Below are positions 1 through 8,907 of a stretch of 64,000 bases of DNA, in pieces. The notes beneath the pieces are model-generated. The model searched no databases. It was not told the origin of the DNA and was given only the letters and a program-made list of their open reading frames with translations. Made by a program: the position numbers and the translations under genes. Numbering within the stretch: position 1 is the stretch's first letter; every line of letters starts with the position of its first letter. This DNA comes from Desulfobulbus sp. (GTDB lineage: Bacteria > Desulfobacterota > Desulfobulbia > Desulfobulbales > Desulfobulbaceae), in assembly GCA_031280615.1 (NCBI GenBank), contig JAITGO010000020.1, positions 98,482 through 162,481 of the forward strand, in the 5' to 3' direction.

Positions 1-901
1 CATGCACACCACCAAGTCCGGCGTTACCGACTATGCGGCCGAAAACGAGGACGATGCCATCCAGTATATCAAGGACCTGATGAGCTATCTGCCGCAGAAC
101 AATCTGGAGAATCCTCCGGATGCTCCTTGCGACGACCCGATCACCCGTCGGTCCGAACTGCTCAACGACATCATTCCGGACAACCCGAATGCCGCCTATG
201 ACATCAAAAAGGTCATCGCCGAGACGGTTGATAACGGTATCTTCTTTGAAATAAAGGCAAATTTCGCCCCGAACATCGTGATCGGTTTTGCCCGTTACGG
301 CGGCAAATCCGTTGGTATCGTCGCCAACCAGCCGGCGTACTACGCAGGCGTGCTGGACATCGATTCCTCGGTCAAGGGCGCCCGGTTTGTTCGTTTTTGC
401 GACTGCTTCAACGTTCCGATCATCACTTTCGTCGACGTGCCCGGCTTCCTTCCCGGTACCAACCAGGAATTCGGCGGTGTCATCCGTAACGGCGCCAAGA
501 TGCTTTTTGCCTATGCCGAGTCGACCGTACCCAAAATAACCGTCATTACCCGCAAGGCCTACGGCGGCGCTTACTGCGTCATGTCGTCCAAGCACCTGCG
601 CACCGACATCAACTATTCCTGGCCAACCGGCGAAATCGCCGTTATGGGTTCGAAAGGCGCGGTTGAGGTTCTTTATGCAAAGGGAGCCAAGTCGGCCGAA
701 GATCCCAAGGCCTTTTTGGTGGAGAAGGAGAAAGAGTACAACGACAACTTCTCCAACCCCTATTGCGCTGCCGAGCGCGGCTACATTGACGATGTCATCG
801 AACCGGCCGAAACCCGGTATCGGATCATCAATGCACTTGAGTCGATCTCTGGGAAACGCGACACCATCCCGATGAAAAAACACGGCAATATCCCGCTGTA
901 A
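1..901 (+). CDS. Acyl-CoA carboxyltransferase subunit (transcarboxylase 12S / MmdA-like), 5' end outside window
   Basis: This is the C-terminal part (about 300 residues) of a biotin-dependent carboxyltransferase of the propionyl-CoA carboxylase beta / methylmalonyl-CoA decarboxylase alpha / transcarboxylase 12S family, which usually has about 510 residues. The reading frame is open to the left edge and the Met at position 2 lies inside the conserved HTTKSGVTDYAA stretch, so it is internal and the true start is outside. Typical C-terminal lobe motifs follow: FVDVPGFLPG, the oxyanion-type glycines in RKAYGGAYCVM and WPTGEIAVMG. It is followed by a small accessory subunit and a 5S-biotin carrier fusion in the same direction. 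That context favours methylmalonyl-CoA:pyruvate transcarboxylase, as in propionate-forming Desulfobulbus, over a stand-alone decarboxylase. The family is certain; the exact acyl-CoA substrate is inferred. Confidence 0.9.
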   Translation, partial: MHTTKSGVTDYAAENEDDAIQYIKDLMSYLPQNNLENPPDAPCDDPITRRSELLNDIIPDNPNAAYDIKKVIAETVDNGIFFEIKANFAPNIVIGFARYGGKSVGIVANQPAYYAGVLDIDSSVKGARFVRFCDCFNVPIITFVDVPGFLPGTNQEFGGVIRNGAKMLFAYAESTVPKITVITRKAYGGAYCVMSSKHLRTDINYSWPTGEIAVMGSKGAVEVLYAKGAKSAEDPKAFLVEKEKEYNDNFSNPYCAAERGYIDDVIEPAETRYRIINALESISGKRDTIPMKKHGNIPL

Positions 902-962
902 GCACTCTCAAGGAATGGTACGGCAGGATAGTGCCGCACCAATAGACTCAGAGGATGACAGA

Positions 963-1157
963 ATGGCAACAATGAACAAAAAAGTGGTTGCTGCCCTTGC
1001 AGCCGTTAATTCCTATTTGATGCAGGAAGAGGAAGCGGCCTATCAAGCGCAATTGGCCGCTGCCAAGCCTGCACAAACAGGGCCTAACCTATGGGCGATT
1101 GCCGGCCGTCAGGATATCATGAATTTTCGCAGGCTGATTCAAATGAAAGCCTTCTGA
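963..1157 (+). CDS. Small accessory subunit of biotin-dependent carboxylase (OadG C-terminus-like, soluble)
   Basis: A 64-residue protein lies between the two transcarboxylase genes. The ATG at 963 is preceded by a GAGG at about 951 and is preferred to an upstream start at 915. It has an Ala/Glu-rich N-terminal helix and a conserved-looking C-terminal signature, NLWAIAGRQDIMNFRR. This resembles the tail of sodium-pump decarboxylase gamma subunits and small acyl-CoA carboxylase epsilon-like subunits, where a W-x3-GRQ-x2-M segment docks on the carboxyltransferase. No transmembrane helix is present, unlike true OadG. Its likely role is assembly or stabilisation of the complex. The similarity was judged by eye, so the role is an inference; that it is a real gene is well supported by position and motif. 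Confidence 0.7.
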   Translation: MATMNKKVVAALAAVNSYLMQEEEAAYQAQLAAAKPAQTGPNLWAIAGRQDIMNFRRLIQMKAF

Positions 1158-1211
1158 TGGCTTTTCTCACATTGACGTTCAACGAAAACGTATAACAGGG
1201 AGATACTGAAA

Positions 1212-3188
1212 ATGAGCGACCAAGTAAAAATGACCGCCATGAATTACGCAATCGACCGGCCGAAAGCTGAAAATCCGGTCAAGGTAATGGATTTGAGCCT
1301 TCGTGACGGCCACCAGTCTCTGTTCGCCACCCGCGGCCGGACCGAGGACATGATTCCGATTGCAGAGATGATGGACGAGGTTGGTTTCTGGGCCATTGAG
1401 ACCTGGGGCGGTGCCACCTTCGATACCATGCACCGTTTCCTCAACGAGGATCCGTGGGAGCGTCTCCGCACCCTGAAGCGCTACATCAAGAAAACCCCGT
1501 TCTCCATGCTGCTTCGCGCCCAGAACCTGGTTGGATATCGGAACTACGCTGACGATCTGGCCACCGCCTTCGTCGATCGCGCCGCCGAGAACGGTATGGA
1601 TGTGTTCCGGACCTTCGACGCCCTCAACGACTATCGCAACTTCGAGACCGTAGTCAAGCAGATCAAGAAGAGCGGCAAACACTTCCAGGGTTGCATCTGC
1701 TACACCCTGACCGAGCCGCGTCTTGGCGGCGAGGTGTACAACCTCGACTACTATGTCAACAAGGCCAAAGACCTCGATGCAATGGGAGCCGATTCCATCT
1801 GTATCAAGGACATGGCCGGTCTGATCGCTCCTTACGATGCCTACGCGATTGTCAAGGCCATCAAGGCTGTGACCAAGACCCCGGTTCATCTGCACAGCCA
1901 TTTCACCTCCGGTATGGCATCCATGAGCCATCTGAAAGCCATCGAGGCAGGTGTTGATATCGTTGACACTTGTATGACCCCGTATGCTTATCGTACTGCC
2001 CATCCGGCCATTGAGCCGTTGGTCATGGCCCTGCTCGGAACCAACCGCGACACCGGTTTCGACATCAAGAAGCTGGCCGCCATTAACGTGGTCCTCGAGA
2101 AGGAAGTCATGCCGAAGTACAAGCACCTGCTCGACGATTCCAAGATCTCGACCATCGACATCAACGTTCTCCTGCATCAGACTCCGGGCGGCATGCTCTC
2201 CAACCTGGTCAACCAGCTGCGCGAGATGGATGCCCTGGACAAAATCGATCAGGTCTACAAAGAGCTGCCGCGGGTTCGTAAGGAACTCGGCCAGATCCCG
2301 CTGGTCACCCCGACCAGCCAGATCGTCGGCATCCAGACCGTTAACAACGTACTCTTCGATACCCCCGAAGAGCGCTACAAGATGATCACCGCCCAGGTCA
2401 AGGATCTGTGCTACGGTCTCTACGGCAAAACTGCAGTACCGATCGATGCCGAACTGCAGAAAAAGGCATTGAAAGGCTATTCTCGTGGCGAAACCCCGAT
2501 CACCTGCCGTCCGGCCGAGGTCATCGAACCCGAACTCGAGAAAGCCAAGAAGGACATCGGCGATTTGGCCAAGGACATCGACGATCTGGTGCTCTACGCC
2601 ATCTATCCGGTGACCGGTAAGAAGTTCCTCGAGTGGAAGTATGGCGTTACTCAGGCACCGGCTGAGGTCAAGCCGATCACCCTCGACGATGTCAAAAAGC
2701 GCGATGATCTGGTTGCCAAAGCCAAGGCTGGCAAGCTTGTCGAGGCCAAGGCCGCAACTCCTGAGAAGACCGCAAACATTCGCACCTTCAATGTCTTTGT
2801 TGATGGTGAATATTTCAATGTCGAGGTTGACCCGACCGGTGACTTCCAGCCGGTGGTTGCTGCCGCTCCGCGTCCTGCCGCCGCCGCCGGTGCACCCAAG
2901 GCTGCCGCCGCCGCACCCGCTGCTGCACCCAAGGCCGCTGCTGCACCGGCTGCCGCTCCTGTAGCGGTTGAAGGTGGCACGCCGCTGCTGGCACCCATGC
3001 CTGGCATGGTTGTCAAGTATCTGGTCAATGTCGGTGACGCTGTCAAGGCTGGCGACGCCGTTGTCGTGCTTGAGGCCATGAAGATGGAGAACAACCTGAC
3101 GGCACCGTGTGACGGTACTGTTAAGCAGCTGTGCTGCGGTTCAGGTGACTCTGTTGCCAAAGATGCGCTTTTGGCCGTTATTGGCTGA
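1212..3188 (+). CDS. Transcarboxylase 5S subunit fused to biotin carrier domain (OadA/PycB-like)
   Basis: This 658-residue enzyme has an HMGL-like TIM barrel at about residues 20-300, a conserved carboxylase domain to about 480, an Ala/Pro linker at about 550-590 and a C-terminal biotinyl domain. The barrel shows LRDGHQS (Asp32), the probable carbamylated Lys199 in IKDMAG, and metal ligands His228 and His230 in HLHSH. The biotin site is Lys624 in EAMKMEN. It transfers a carboxyl group between carboxybiotin and pyruvate/oxaloacetate. The same architecture is used by oxaloacetate decarboxylase alpha and pyruvate carboxylase subunit B. Pairing with a 12S-type subunit upstream, and no OadB pump gene downstream, favours methylmalonyl-CoA:pyruvate transcarboxylase. 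A GGGAG sequence sits at 1198-1202 before the ATG. A strong terminator follows the gene. Confidence 0.92.
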   Translation: MSDQVKMTAMNYAIDRPKAENPVKVMDLSLRDGHQSLFATRGRTEDMIPIAEMMDEVGFWAIETWGGATFDTMHRFLNEDPWERLRTLKRYIKKTPFSMLLRAQNLVGYRNYADDLATAFVDRAAENGMDVFRTFDALNDYRNFETVVKQIKKSGKHFQGCICYTLTEPRLGGEVYNLDYYVNKAKDLDAMGADSICIKDMAGLIAPYDAYAIVKAIKAVTKTPVHLHSHFTSGMASMSHLKAIEAGVDIVDTCMTPYAYRTAHPAIEPLVMALLGTNRDTGFDIKKLAAINVVLEKEVMPKYKHLLDDSKISTIDINVLLHQTPGGMLSNLVNQLREMDALDKIDQVYKELPRVRKELGQIPLVTPTSQIVGIQTVNNVLFDTPEERYKMITAQVKDLCYGLYGKTAVPIDAELQKKALKGYSRGETPITCRPAEVIEPELEKAKKDIGDLAKDIDDLVLYAIYPVTGKKFLEWKYGVTQAPAEVKPITLDDVKKRDDLVAKAKAGKLVEAKAATPEKTANIRTFNVFVDGEYFNVEVDPTGDFQPVVAAAPRPAAAAGAPKAAAAAPAAAPKAAAAPAAAPVAVEGGTPLLAPMPGMVVKYLVNVGDAVKAGDAVVVLEAMKMENNLTAPCDGTVKQLCCGSGDSVAKDALLAVIG

Positions 3189-3210
3189 TCCAGCTTCTTT
3201 ATTGAGCAAT

Positions 3211-3248
3211 AAAAAAGGGAGCGCCCTGATGGGCGCTCCCTTTTTTTG
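3211..3248 (+). terminator. Rho-independent terminator of the transcarboxylase operon
   Basis: A perfect 10-bp stem (3217-3226 with 3231-3240) closes a TGAT loop and is followed by seven T on the + strand. An A run precedes it, so it may also act on the opposite strand for the convergent gene ending at 3280. Confidence 0.93.
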
Positions 3249-3279
3249 TGTCAAAAGATAAAAGGGGGAAATGTTCCGC

Positions 3280-4194
3280 TCACACCAAGTTCAAGTACCT
3301 GGCCTGCTCCCACAGCTTGGTTGCTAGGCGCACCGTGGCTTGGTCAACCATTCTTCCTTCCACCGCAATCGCCCCCTTGCCTTCAGCCTTGGCTTTGGCA
3401 TTGGCCTCGATAACCTTGGCGGCCAAGGCGATTTCATCCGCCGAGGGCGTGAAAACTTCGTTGATGGTGTCGATTTGCGAAGGGTGGATGGCCCACTTGC
3501 CGTCACAGCCCAAGGCACAAGCCATAACTGCTGAATGGCGCAATCCGTCGGCGTCTTTGAAGTTGCCGTATGGGGCGTCGATGGCCATCACACCATGGGC
3601 CTTGGCATGCATGACCATGTTGCTGATGGCGAAATGCCAACGGTGGCCAGGGTACAATTCCTCCTCTTTCTCGCCGTGCCCGGAAATCGAAACCAGGCGG
3701 GCGCCGATAGAAGCGGAATAATCGGCTATACCGAAAACCAGGGTTCGCACTCGGTCGCTGGCCGCGACGATATTGGTCGCCCGCAATAGGCCTTCGGCGG
3801 TTTCGATGGAGGCTTCGATCCCGATAGGCGCTGATGCATTCTTGCTCAGTTCAATGCCGCTCAGCAAGCGGTCGGCAAAGTAGATGTCACCGGGGTGGTT
3901 GACCTTGGGAATGACGATGGCATCAATGATGTGGCCGGCTTGTTCCGCCACCTCGAGCAAATCCCGGTAGGCAAAGGGGGTGTCCAAGGCATTGATCCGT
4001 ACGGTTACCGTTTTTTGGGACCAATCGAAGTTCAGCAGCGAATCGATGACTTGGGTCCGGGCATTCGTTTTCTCCTCGACCGGGACACTGTCTTCCAGAT
4101 CGAGCATGATGACATCGGCCTGGCTTTCGCTCGCCTTGCCATGCATCTTTTTCATATGCCCAGGTACAGATAAATTGGACCGACGCGGTTTCAT
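3280..4194 (-). CDS. HpcH/HpaI-CitE family CoA-ester lyase (malyl/citramalyl-CoA lyase-like)
   Basis: A 304-residue TIM-barrel protein of the citrate lyase beta / malyl-CoA lyase family. The start is the ATG at 4194, because AAGGAGGG lies directly upstream; a start at 4212 would place that site inside the gene. Motifs seen are RRSNLSVPG at the N-terminus (phosphate/CoA-binding Arg), MLDLEDSVP (metal-binding Asp/Glu region), VRINALDTP, and a late GKWAIHPSQ, which is typical of CoA-ester lyases. The family cleaves malyl-CoA, methylmalyl-CoA or citramalyl-CoA to glyoxylate or pyruvate plus an acyl-CoA. The exact substrate cannot be read from sequence. It stands alone on the minus strand, with no citrate lyase alpha or gamma genes nearby, which argues against a citrate lyase subunit. 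Confidence 0.85.
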   Translation of the reverse strand: MKPRRSNLSVPGHMKKMHGKASESQADVIMLDLEDSVPVEEKTNARTQVIDSLLNFDWSQKTVTVRINALDTPFAYRDLLEVAEQAGHIIDAIVIPKVNHPGDIYFADRLLSGIELSKNASAPIGIEASIETAEGLLRATNIVAASDRVRTLVFGIADYSASIGARLVSISGHGEKEEELYPGHRWHFAISNMVMHAKAHGVMAIDAPYGNFKDADGLRHSAVMACALGCDGKWAIHPSQIDTINEVFTPSADEIALAAKVIEANAKAKAEGKGAIAVEGRMVDQATVRLATKLWEQARYLNLV

Positions 4195-4426
4195 AGACCC
4201 TCCTTTGGTCAAGGGAAATTGTAAAGTGGAAGCTGTGGAAAAATGGGAAGAAAATCTAGAAAAAATGCAAACAAGGTATCAGAAAACGGTCAAAATGTTG
4301 ACTGTTTCTTTTGTTTTTTCTGCGGGAGGAAAAAGTTGATCGCTTAAAAACACCAATATAGCTGTAAATCGCTACAAATCGTACCGCACACCAAGGAAAC
4401 GATTCGCTACGATCGGCTCGCGTTTT

Positions 4427-6013
4427 TCAAAAAGCGAACCATTTTTTTTTTCGTTTGGAGGAACCCAGCGAAACTCGGTTGCGGCCGGAGTGTTTTGCCT
4501 CGTACAAGGCCTCGTCCGCCAGTCCGATGAACAAGTTTTTATTGAATTCATGTCTGGCCGGGAAGGCGGAGGCAATACCTACGCTGATGGTCACTTGGTA
4601 GGAATTGGTCCCATCGTCGAAGACATAGTCCTCGGCTGTCTGCCGAATTTTCTCCGCCACCAGCAGCGCTTCTTCCTGATCCGTTTCCGGCAGGACAAAG
4701 GCGAACTCTTCGCCGCCATAGCGCGCTATCAGGTCGTATTCGCGAATGACATCCTTGCTGATCCGGCAAAATTCCTTCAGGATGAAATCTCCGGTTTGAT
4801 GGCCATAGCTATCGTTGAATTTCTTGAAGTAATCGATATCGGCCAGGAGCAAAGAAATGGGGCGGTCGCTCCGGATGGAGCGATTGATTTCCGAATCGAG
4901 AAAATTCTGGAAAAAGCGATGATTGTTGATTTCGGTCAGACCGTCGATGTTGGCCAGATTCTCCAGGAGTCGGTTTTTCTGCGCCAACTCTTCCGTCAAT
5001 TTTTCCAACTCCATCTTGGACTTGATCAGTTCGCGGTTCATCTCCTCGTATGAGAGATTGATCAGGCTCAACCTGAGATTGGCCTCTTGAAGAATTTCAG
5101 CCACCGATTTAACCGGCTTGATCTTGATGCCGAAATACTGAGCCGACTGGTCGATGACCTTGTCGATCAGTTTGAGTACGGTGTTCACCCCCAACACCTT
5201 GAGGCCGAGAAGTTGCTTGGCTTCGTTTCGGAACTGTTTGTGATAGTGTTCCGGGCTGTCGGAATAAAAAAATTCGGCGAGCAAATTGGCCAGGTAGGTG
5301 GCTTTGATGATCTGCTGGTGTCGCAATGTGGTGCCGGTAAATGCGGCCGGATCGTGATGATATTTGATCGGCAGCAGCAGACTTTCGGGCAGCTCCCATT
5401 CCTTGGCTACTGCGTACCCCACATCGGTGTGAGACATGCCGAGAATATCTCGCTCGACTTCCGCGCAGGCGGCATTTGCCGCGACATGGCCGGAAGCATC
5501 CACGGTGCGGGTAAGGACCTGGGCATATTGCTGGGGTAGGGTGACGGCGAGTATCAATTGGCCGATATTCTGCAACAGGCCGCAAGTAAAGACTTCTTCG
5601 GAGTCCGTGTTCGTTACCTGTTCGAAGATAAGTCGCGCCGCTACCGCTTCAACCAGCGAGCGTTCCCAGAATTGTTCGAAATCAAACTGTGAATTCTTTT
5701 GCTTGTTGCCGATGGAGAGCAGGGAAAAACTGAGCACCAGACTGCGGACCGCATTGAGCCCGAGAATCGAGACTGCCTGGTTAATCGATGAGATTTGTTG
5801 GGGAAAACTGTAAAAAGCCGAGTTGGCCACTCGCAGAACCTTGGTCGAAAGCGCCATGTCCTGGCTGATCAGGTTCGCGATATCCGTCAGCGTAACTTCC
5901 GGGAGAGCCGTTAATTCCAGCAGCTTGGAGGCGATAATGGGCAGGGTTGGCAGGTCCTTTGAGGTAAGAACGCGCTCCAACACCTGCTCGGCATTGCTGT
6001 TTGATCCCGCCAT
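4427..6013 (-). CDS. HDOD domain-GGDEF diguanylate cyclase
   Basis: This cytoplasmic signalling protein has about 528 residues. An N-terminal HDOD domain (about 10-215, with the LPTLP entry and the DMALSTKVLRVANSAF segment) is joined by a coiled coil (about 320-350) to a GGDEF domain ending near 525. The active loop reads YGGEEF, so cyclase activity is expected. The DxxDxFKxxND-type metal/GTP region is present as DIDYFKKFND. There is no membrane segment or signal peptide, so input is probably a ligand or partner bound by HDOD. The start is uncertain: the ATG at 6013 has no good ribosome site, and a TTG at 6037 in frame is an alternative. It lies alone between a CoA-ester lyase and an aminomutase on the same strand. 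Confidence 0.88.
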   Translation of the reverse strand: MAGSNSNAEQVLERVLTSKDLPTLPIIASKLLELTALPEVTLTDIANLISQDMALSTKVLRVANSAFYSFPQQISSINQAVSILGLNAVRSLVLSFSLLSIGNKQKNSQFDFEQFWERSLVEAVAARLIFEQVTNTDSEEVFTCGLLQNIGQLILAVTLPQQYAQVLTRTVDASGHVAANAACAEVERDILGMSHTDVGYAVAKEWELPESLLLPIKYHHDPAAFTGTTLRHQQIIKATYLANLLAEFFYSDSPEHYHKQFRNEAKQLLGLKVLGVNTVLKLIDKVIDQSAQYFGIKIKPVKSVAEILQEANLRLSLINLSYEEMNRELIKSKMELEKLTEELAQKNRLLENLANIDGLTEINNHRFFQNFLDSEINRSIRSDRPISLLLADIDYFKKFNDSYGHQTGDFILKEFCRISKDVIREYDLIARYGGEEFAFVLPETDQEEALLVAEKIRQTAEDYVFDDGTNSYQVTISVGIASAFPARHEFNKNLFIGLADEALYEAKHSGRNRVSLGSSKRKKKWFAF

Positions 6014-6135
6014 AGGCCTGGTATCCAAAGGATACAAAGATCCGGATGTATTGAGGAGGAATTAAAAGAAATATGTTCAGTGGTAAGTATAGATTGTTTT
6101 TAGAGATTCTCCAAGAAAATGCATAAGAATATTTG

Positions 6136-7182
6136 TTAAGGATCAATTCGATTGGGATAGGAACACGGATGTCCCTGATAGGTCGTGAACTCGAGGGCCT
6201 CGTCCAGATGATGGATATAGGTCGGGGTCAAGGGGATCTTGCCGCCACCGCCAGGCGCATCGAGGGCATAGGTCGGTACTGCCGGGCCTGTGACATGCCC
6301 GATCAGGTGGCGCATGATGGCAAGGCCGCAATCCACGGTGGTGCGAAAATGGGCGGTCCCCTTGGTCAAGTCGGCCTGGAAGAGATAATAGGGCTTGACC
6401 CGGATGCGAAGCAGTCCATACAGCAGTTCTCGGATGATCTCGGCACTGTCGTTGACCCCCCGCAGTAAGACGGTTTGGCATCCCAGAGGAATGCCCGCAT
6501 CGGCCAGCCGGGTGCAGGCCAGTGCTGCTTCGGGCGTAATTTCGGCCGGATGGTTGAAATGGGTGTTGATGTAAAGCGGATGATATTTCTTCAGCATCGC
6601 CGCCAGCCTGGAGGTGACCCGCATGGGCAGGGTGCAGGGAATCCGGGTACCGATGCGGATGGTGGCAATGGAGGGGATATCCCGCAAGGCCTTGAGGATG
6701 CGCTCAAGCCGAGCCAGAGGGAGCATGAACGGATCGCCTCCTGAAATCAGCACATCGGAGATTGCCGGTGTGCGCCTGAGATACGCAAGGCCGGCGGCAA
6801 TCGCCTCGTCGTCGATGGCCATTTCCCGTGTGCCGACTTTGCGTTTGCGGGTGCAGAACCGGCAGTACATCGCGCACTCGCCGGCAACGAGCAACAGGGC
6901 TCGATCCGGGTATTTATGCACCAAGCAGGGGACCGGGCTGAGGTTTTCCTCGTCGAGGGGGTCGACCAAGCCGACGGCATCGGTCAGTTCCTGCGGGTCG
7001 GGCACTGCCTGTCGCCAGAGCGGCAGACCGTGCTGTTTGATCAGGTCGAGGTAATAGCGGCTCACTCGCAGCGGGTAGACCGCATGCACGGCCCGCAATG
7101 GTTCGACAGGGATGTCGAGGGCCTGGGCAAGCTGCTCCGGCGTGGTGATGAAAGAAGCGGAACGGGATGGTTTGCTTGGCAT
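6136..7182 (-). CDS. KamA-family radical SAM aminomutase (lysine 2,3-aminomutase-like)
   Basis: A 348-residue radical SAM protein of the lysine 2,3-aminomutase family. The [4Fe-4S]/SAM motif is C103-x3-C107-x2-C110 in CAMYCRFCTRKRK, followed by ISGGDPFM and IRIGTRIPCTLP. The PLP lysine is expected at Lys315 in DAPGGGGKIP, a KamA-type signature. True KamA/AblA enzymes have about 415-430 residues with an extra C-terminal zinc-binding segment that is missing here, so the length is closer to EpmB (about 340). The product could be beta-lysine (osmolyte precursor) or a lysine used for EF-P modification. No ablB acetyltransferase, epmA or efp gene is visible nearby. Family certain, substrate open. 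Confidence 0.85.
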   Translation of the reverse strand: MPSKPSRSASFITTPEQLAQALDIPVEPLRAVHAVYPLRVSRYYLDLIKQHGLPLWRQAVPDPQELTDAVGLVDPLDEENLSPVPCLVHKYPDRALLLVAGECAMYCRFCTRKRKVGTREMAIDDEAIAAGLAYLRRTPAISDVLISGGDPFMLPLARLERILKALRDIPSIATIRIGTRIPCTLPMRVTSRLAAMLKKYHPLYINTHFNHPAEITPEAALACTRLADAGIPLGCQTVLLRGVNDSAEIIRELLYGLLRIRVKPYYLFQADLTKGTAHFRTTVDCGLAIMRHLIGHVTGPAVPTYALDAPGGGGKIPLTPTYIHHLDEALEFTTYQGHPCSYPNRIDP

Positions 7183-7808
7183 TGTTCTGTAAGGAGAAGG
7201 TATCGAGCTTCGACCTGAATTGTGGAGAAACGGCTATTATTTCTGCCGACAATGATAAAATGGAACCACCTGTTTGCATGGGCACGTTGCAACGCAGGGG
7301 AAAAAAAACATATGGGATGACCAAGCCACACCGACGGCACTTTCTGCGCTTGGCTTGCTGTTCTCCATTTGGAGGCAACGTCCACGATGCGTGGGGAAAA
7401 GGAGGATGAAATTCCATGGGCGGGCAAGGGGGGGCCACGCGTAGTATCCTCGAGGCCTCATCTTTCGTCGAGGACCTTTTTTGATTCTGCATACCAGAAA
7501 ACAGCTTTTTTTCCAATTCCATCGCATCAACACCACAGCCGTAACGGATCATCATTCCTGAAAATTGGACCGAGTTTTTTGACCAACGGTGAATCAATCA
7601 ACGAAAATTCGCTTGCTTTGTTGGTGTTGCCGACGATTATGACGATATTTATCTAGAATCTGGACGATTATTCACTGCGGCCTTGTTGCTGATCCATATT
7701 TTGTTAAAATAATTTCCGGAAGATAAACAGCGAAGAGCCCGCATGAATCGGAAAAAAAACTAATCGCGGAATGATTCGGCGGGTAAATAACCAATAAGGA
7801 GAAAGATC
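7183..7808. other. 626-bp gene-free divergent region
   Basis: It separates the minus-strand aminomutase from the plus-strand TRAP binding protein and is more AT-rich than its neighbours, especially after 7480. No convincing gene was found; open frames here are short and lack family motifs. A 7-bp inverted repeat (7447-7453 with 7468-7474) followed by six T within 7475-7482 could be a weak terminator on the + strand. The right end carries a promoter-like sequence. Confidence 0.6.
7683..7710 (+). promoter_or_regulatory. dctP: Candidate sigma70-type promoter for the TRAP binding protein
   Basis: TTGTTG at 7683-7688 and TAAAAT at 7705-7710 are separated by 16 bp, in AT-rich DNA about 100 bp before the dctP start. 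Position and composition fit a promoter. The consensus match is moderate. Confidence 0.4.
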
Positions 7809-8813
7809 ATGTTCAAGAAAGCGGCTCAGGTTATTGGGGCCTTGACGATGTCGACGATTTTTTGGGCAGCGCCGGTGGTTGCCGAACCGATCGTCATCAA
7901 GTTCAGCCATGTCGTTGCGGTTGACACCCCCAAGGGAAATGCGGCCGAGTTTTTCAAGAAGCGAGCCGAGGAATTGACCAAGGGTAAGGTGAAGGTCGAG
8001 GTTTACCCAAATGGCCAGTTGTACAAAGACAGAGAAGAGATGGATGCCTTGCAGTTTGGGGCTGTGCAAATGTTGGCGCCCTCATTGGCCAAATTCGGTC
8101 CGCTTGGGATCAAGGATTTCGAGGTCTTTGATCTTCCTTATATTTTTAATGGCTACGAGGATTTGCATAAGGTCACCGACGGTCCTGTCGGCCGGAAACT
8201 ACTCGACAAATTGGAGATAAAGGGCATCAAAGGCCTGGCCTATTGGGACAATGGTTTTAAATCGTTCTCGGCCAACACTCCGATCCAAACTCCCGACGAT
8301 TTGAAAGGCAAAAAAATGCGTATTCAGCCGTCCACGGTACTTGAAGAACAGATGCGCGAGTTGGGAGCCATTCCTCAGATCATGCCGTTTTTCGAGGTCT
8401 ATCAGGCCCTGCAGACCGGTGCCGTTGATGGCACGGAGAATCCGATCTCCAACTTCTACACGCAGAAGATGTACGAAGTGCAAAAATACATGACGATTAC
8501 CAATCACGGCTACCTGGGCTACGCGGTTATCGTCAATAAGAAATTCTGGGAAGAACTTCCCGCTGACATCCGTACGCAGCTCGAGATCGCCATGAAAGAG
8601 GCGACCGACTACGCCAATAAGAGTGCCAAAACGTCCAATGACAAGGATTTGCAATCGGTCAAGGCGTCTGGGACGACAGAGGTGACAACCCTGACTCCCG
8701 AGCAACGCGCCGCTTTCAGGAAAGCATTGATACCGGTGCATGACAAAATGACTGGCCGGATCGGTAAAGACACCATGGATGCGGTCCGAAAAGCGGTGGG
8801 ATTCGTCGACTAA
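7809..8813 (+). CDS. dctP: TRAP transporter substrate-binding protein, DctP family
   Basis: A 334-residue periplasmic binding protein with a cleavable signal peptide (positive start FKKAAQ, hydrophobic core, cleavage near VVAEP at about residue 25). The mature part shows the DctP fold signatures: IKFSHVVAVDTPKG near the N-terminus, VYPNGQLYKDREEMDALQ, MRIQPS with the carboxylate-binding Arg region, and AVDGTENPISN. It captures a C4-dicarboxylate or similar organic acid for a TRAP carrier. AAGGAG precedes the ATG. No DctQ or DctM membrane gene follows. Instead there are decayed recombinase sequences, so the carrier is either encoded elsewhere or was lost from this site. Confidence 0.92.
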   Translation: MFKKAAQVIGALTMSTIFWAAPVVAEPIVIKFSHVVAVDTPKGNAAEFFKKRAEELTKGKVKVEVYPNGQLYKDREEMDALQFGAVQMLAPSLAKFGPLGIKDFEVFDLPYIFNGYEDLHKVTDGPVGRKLLDKLEIKGIKGLAYWDNGFKSFSANTPIQTPDDLKGKKMRIQPSTVLEEQMRELGAIPQIMPFFEVYQALQTGAVDGTENPISNFYTQKMYEVQKYMTITNHGYLGYAVIVNKKFWEELPADIRTQLEIAMKEATDYANKSAKTSNDKDLQSVKASGTTEVTTLTPEQRAAFRKALIPVHDKMTGRIGKDTMDAVRKAVGFVD

Positions 8814-8907
8814 TGCTTCTCGGCTCCTCACGCGAATCTGTGTATGAGAAGTGGAGTTGGCAAGTGGTCCATGCAGTGGTCAGCTGTTCTGTCCATTGGC
8901 CTTCTGC

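Noticed and set aside
2881..2970. GCC/GCT-rich repeat as a mobile or satellite repeat
   Set aside because: It encodes the Ala/Pro linker before the biotin domain, common in this protein family.
1212..3188. Oxaloacetate decarboxylase sodium pump alpha subunit
   Set aside because: Same architecture, but no OadB gene is present and a 12S-type carboxyltransferase precedes it, so transcarboxylase is favoured; not fully excluded.
7183..7808. Riboswitch or tRNA in the gene-free region
   Set aside because: No cloverleaf or known aptamer core could be traced by eye.
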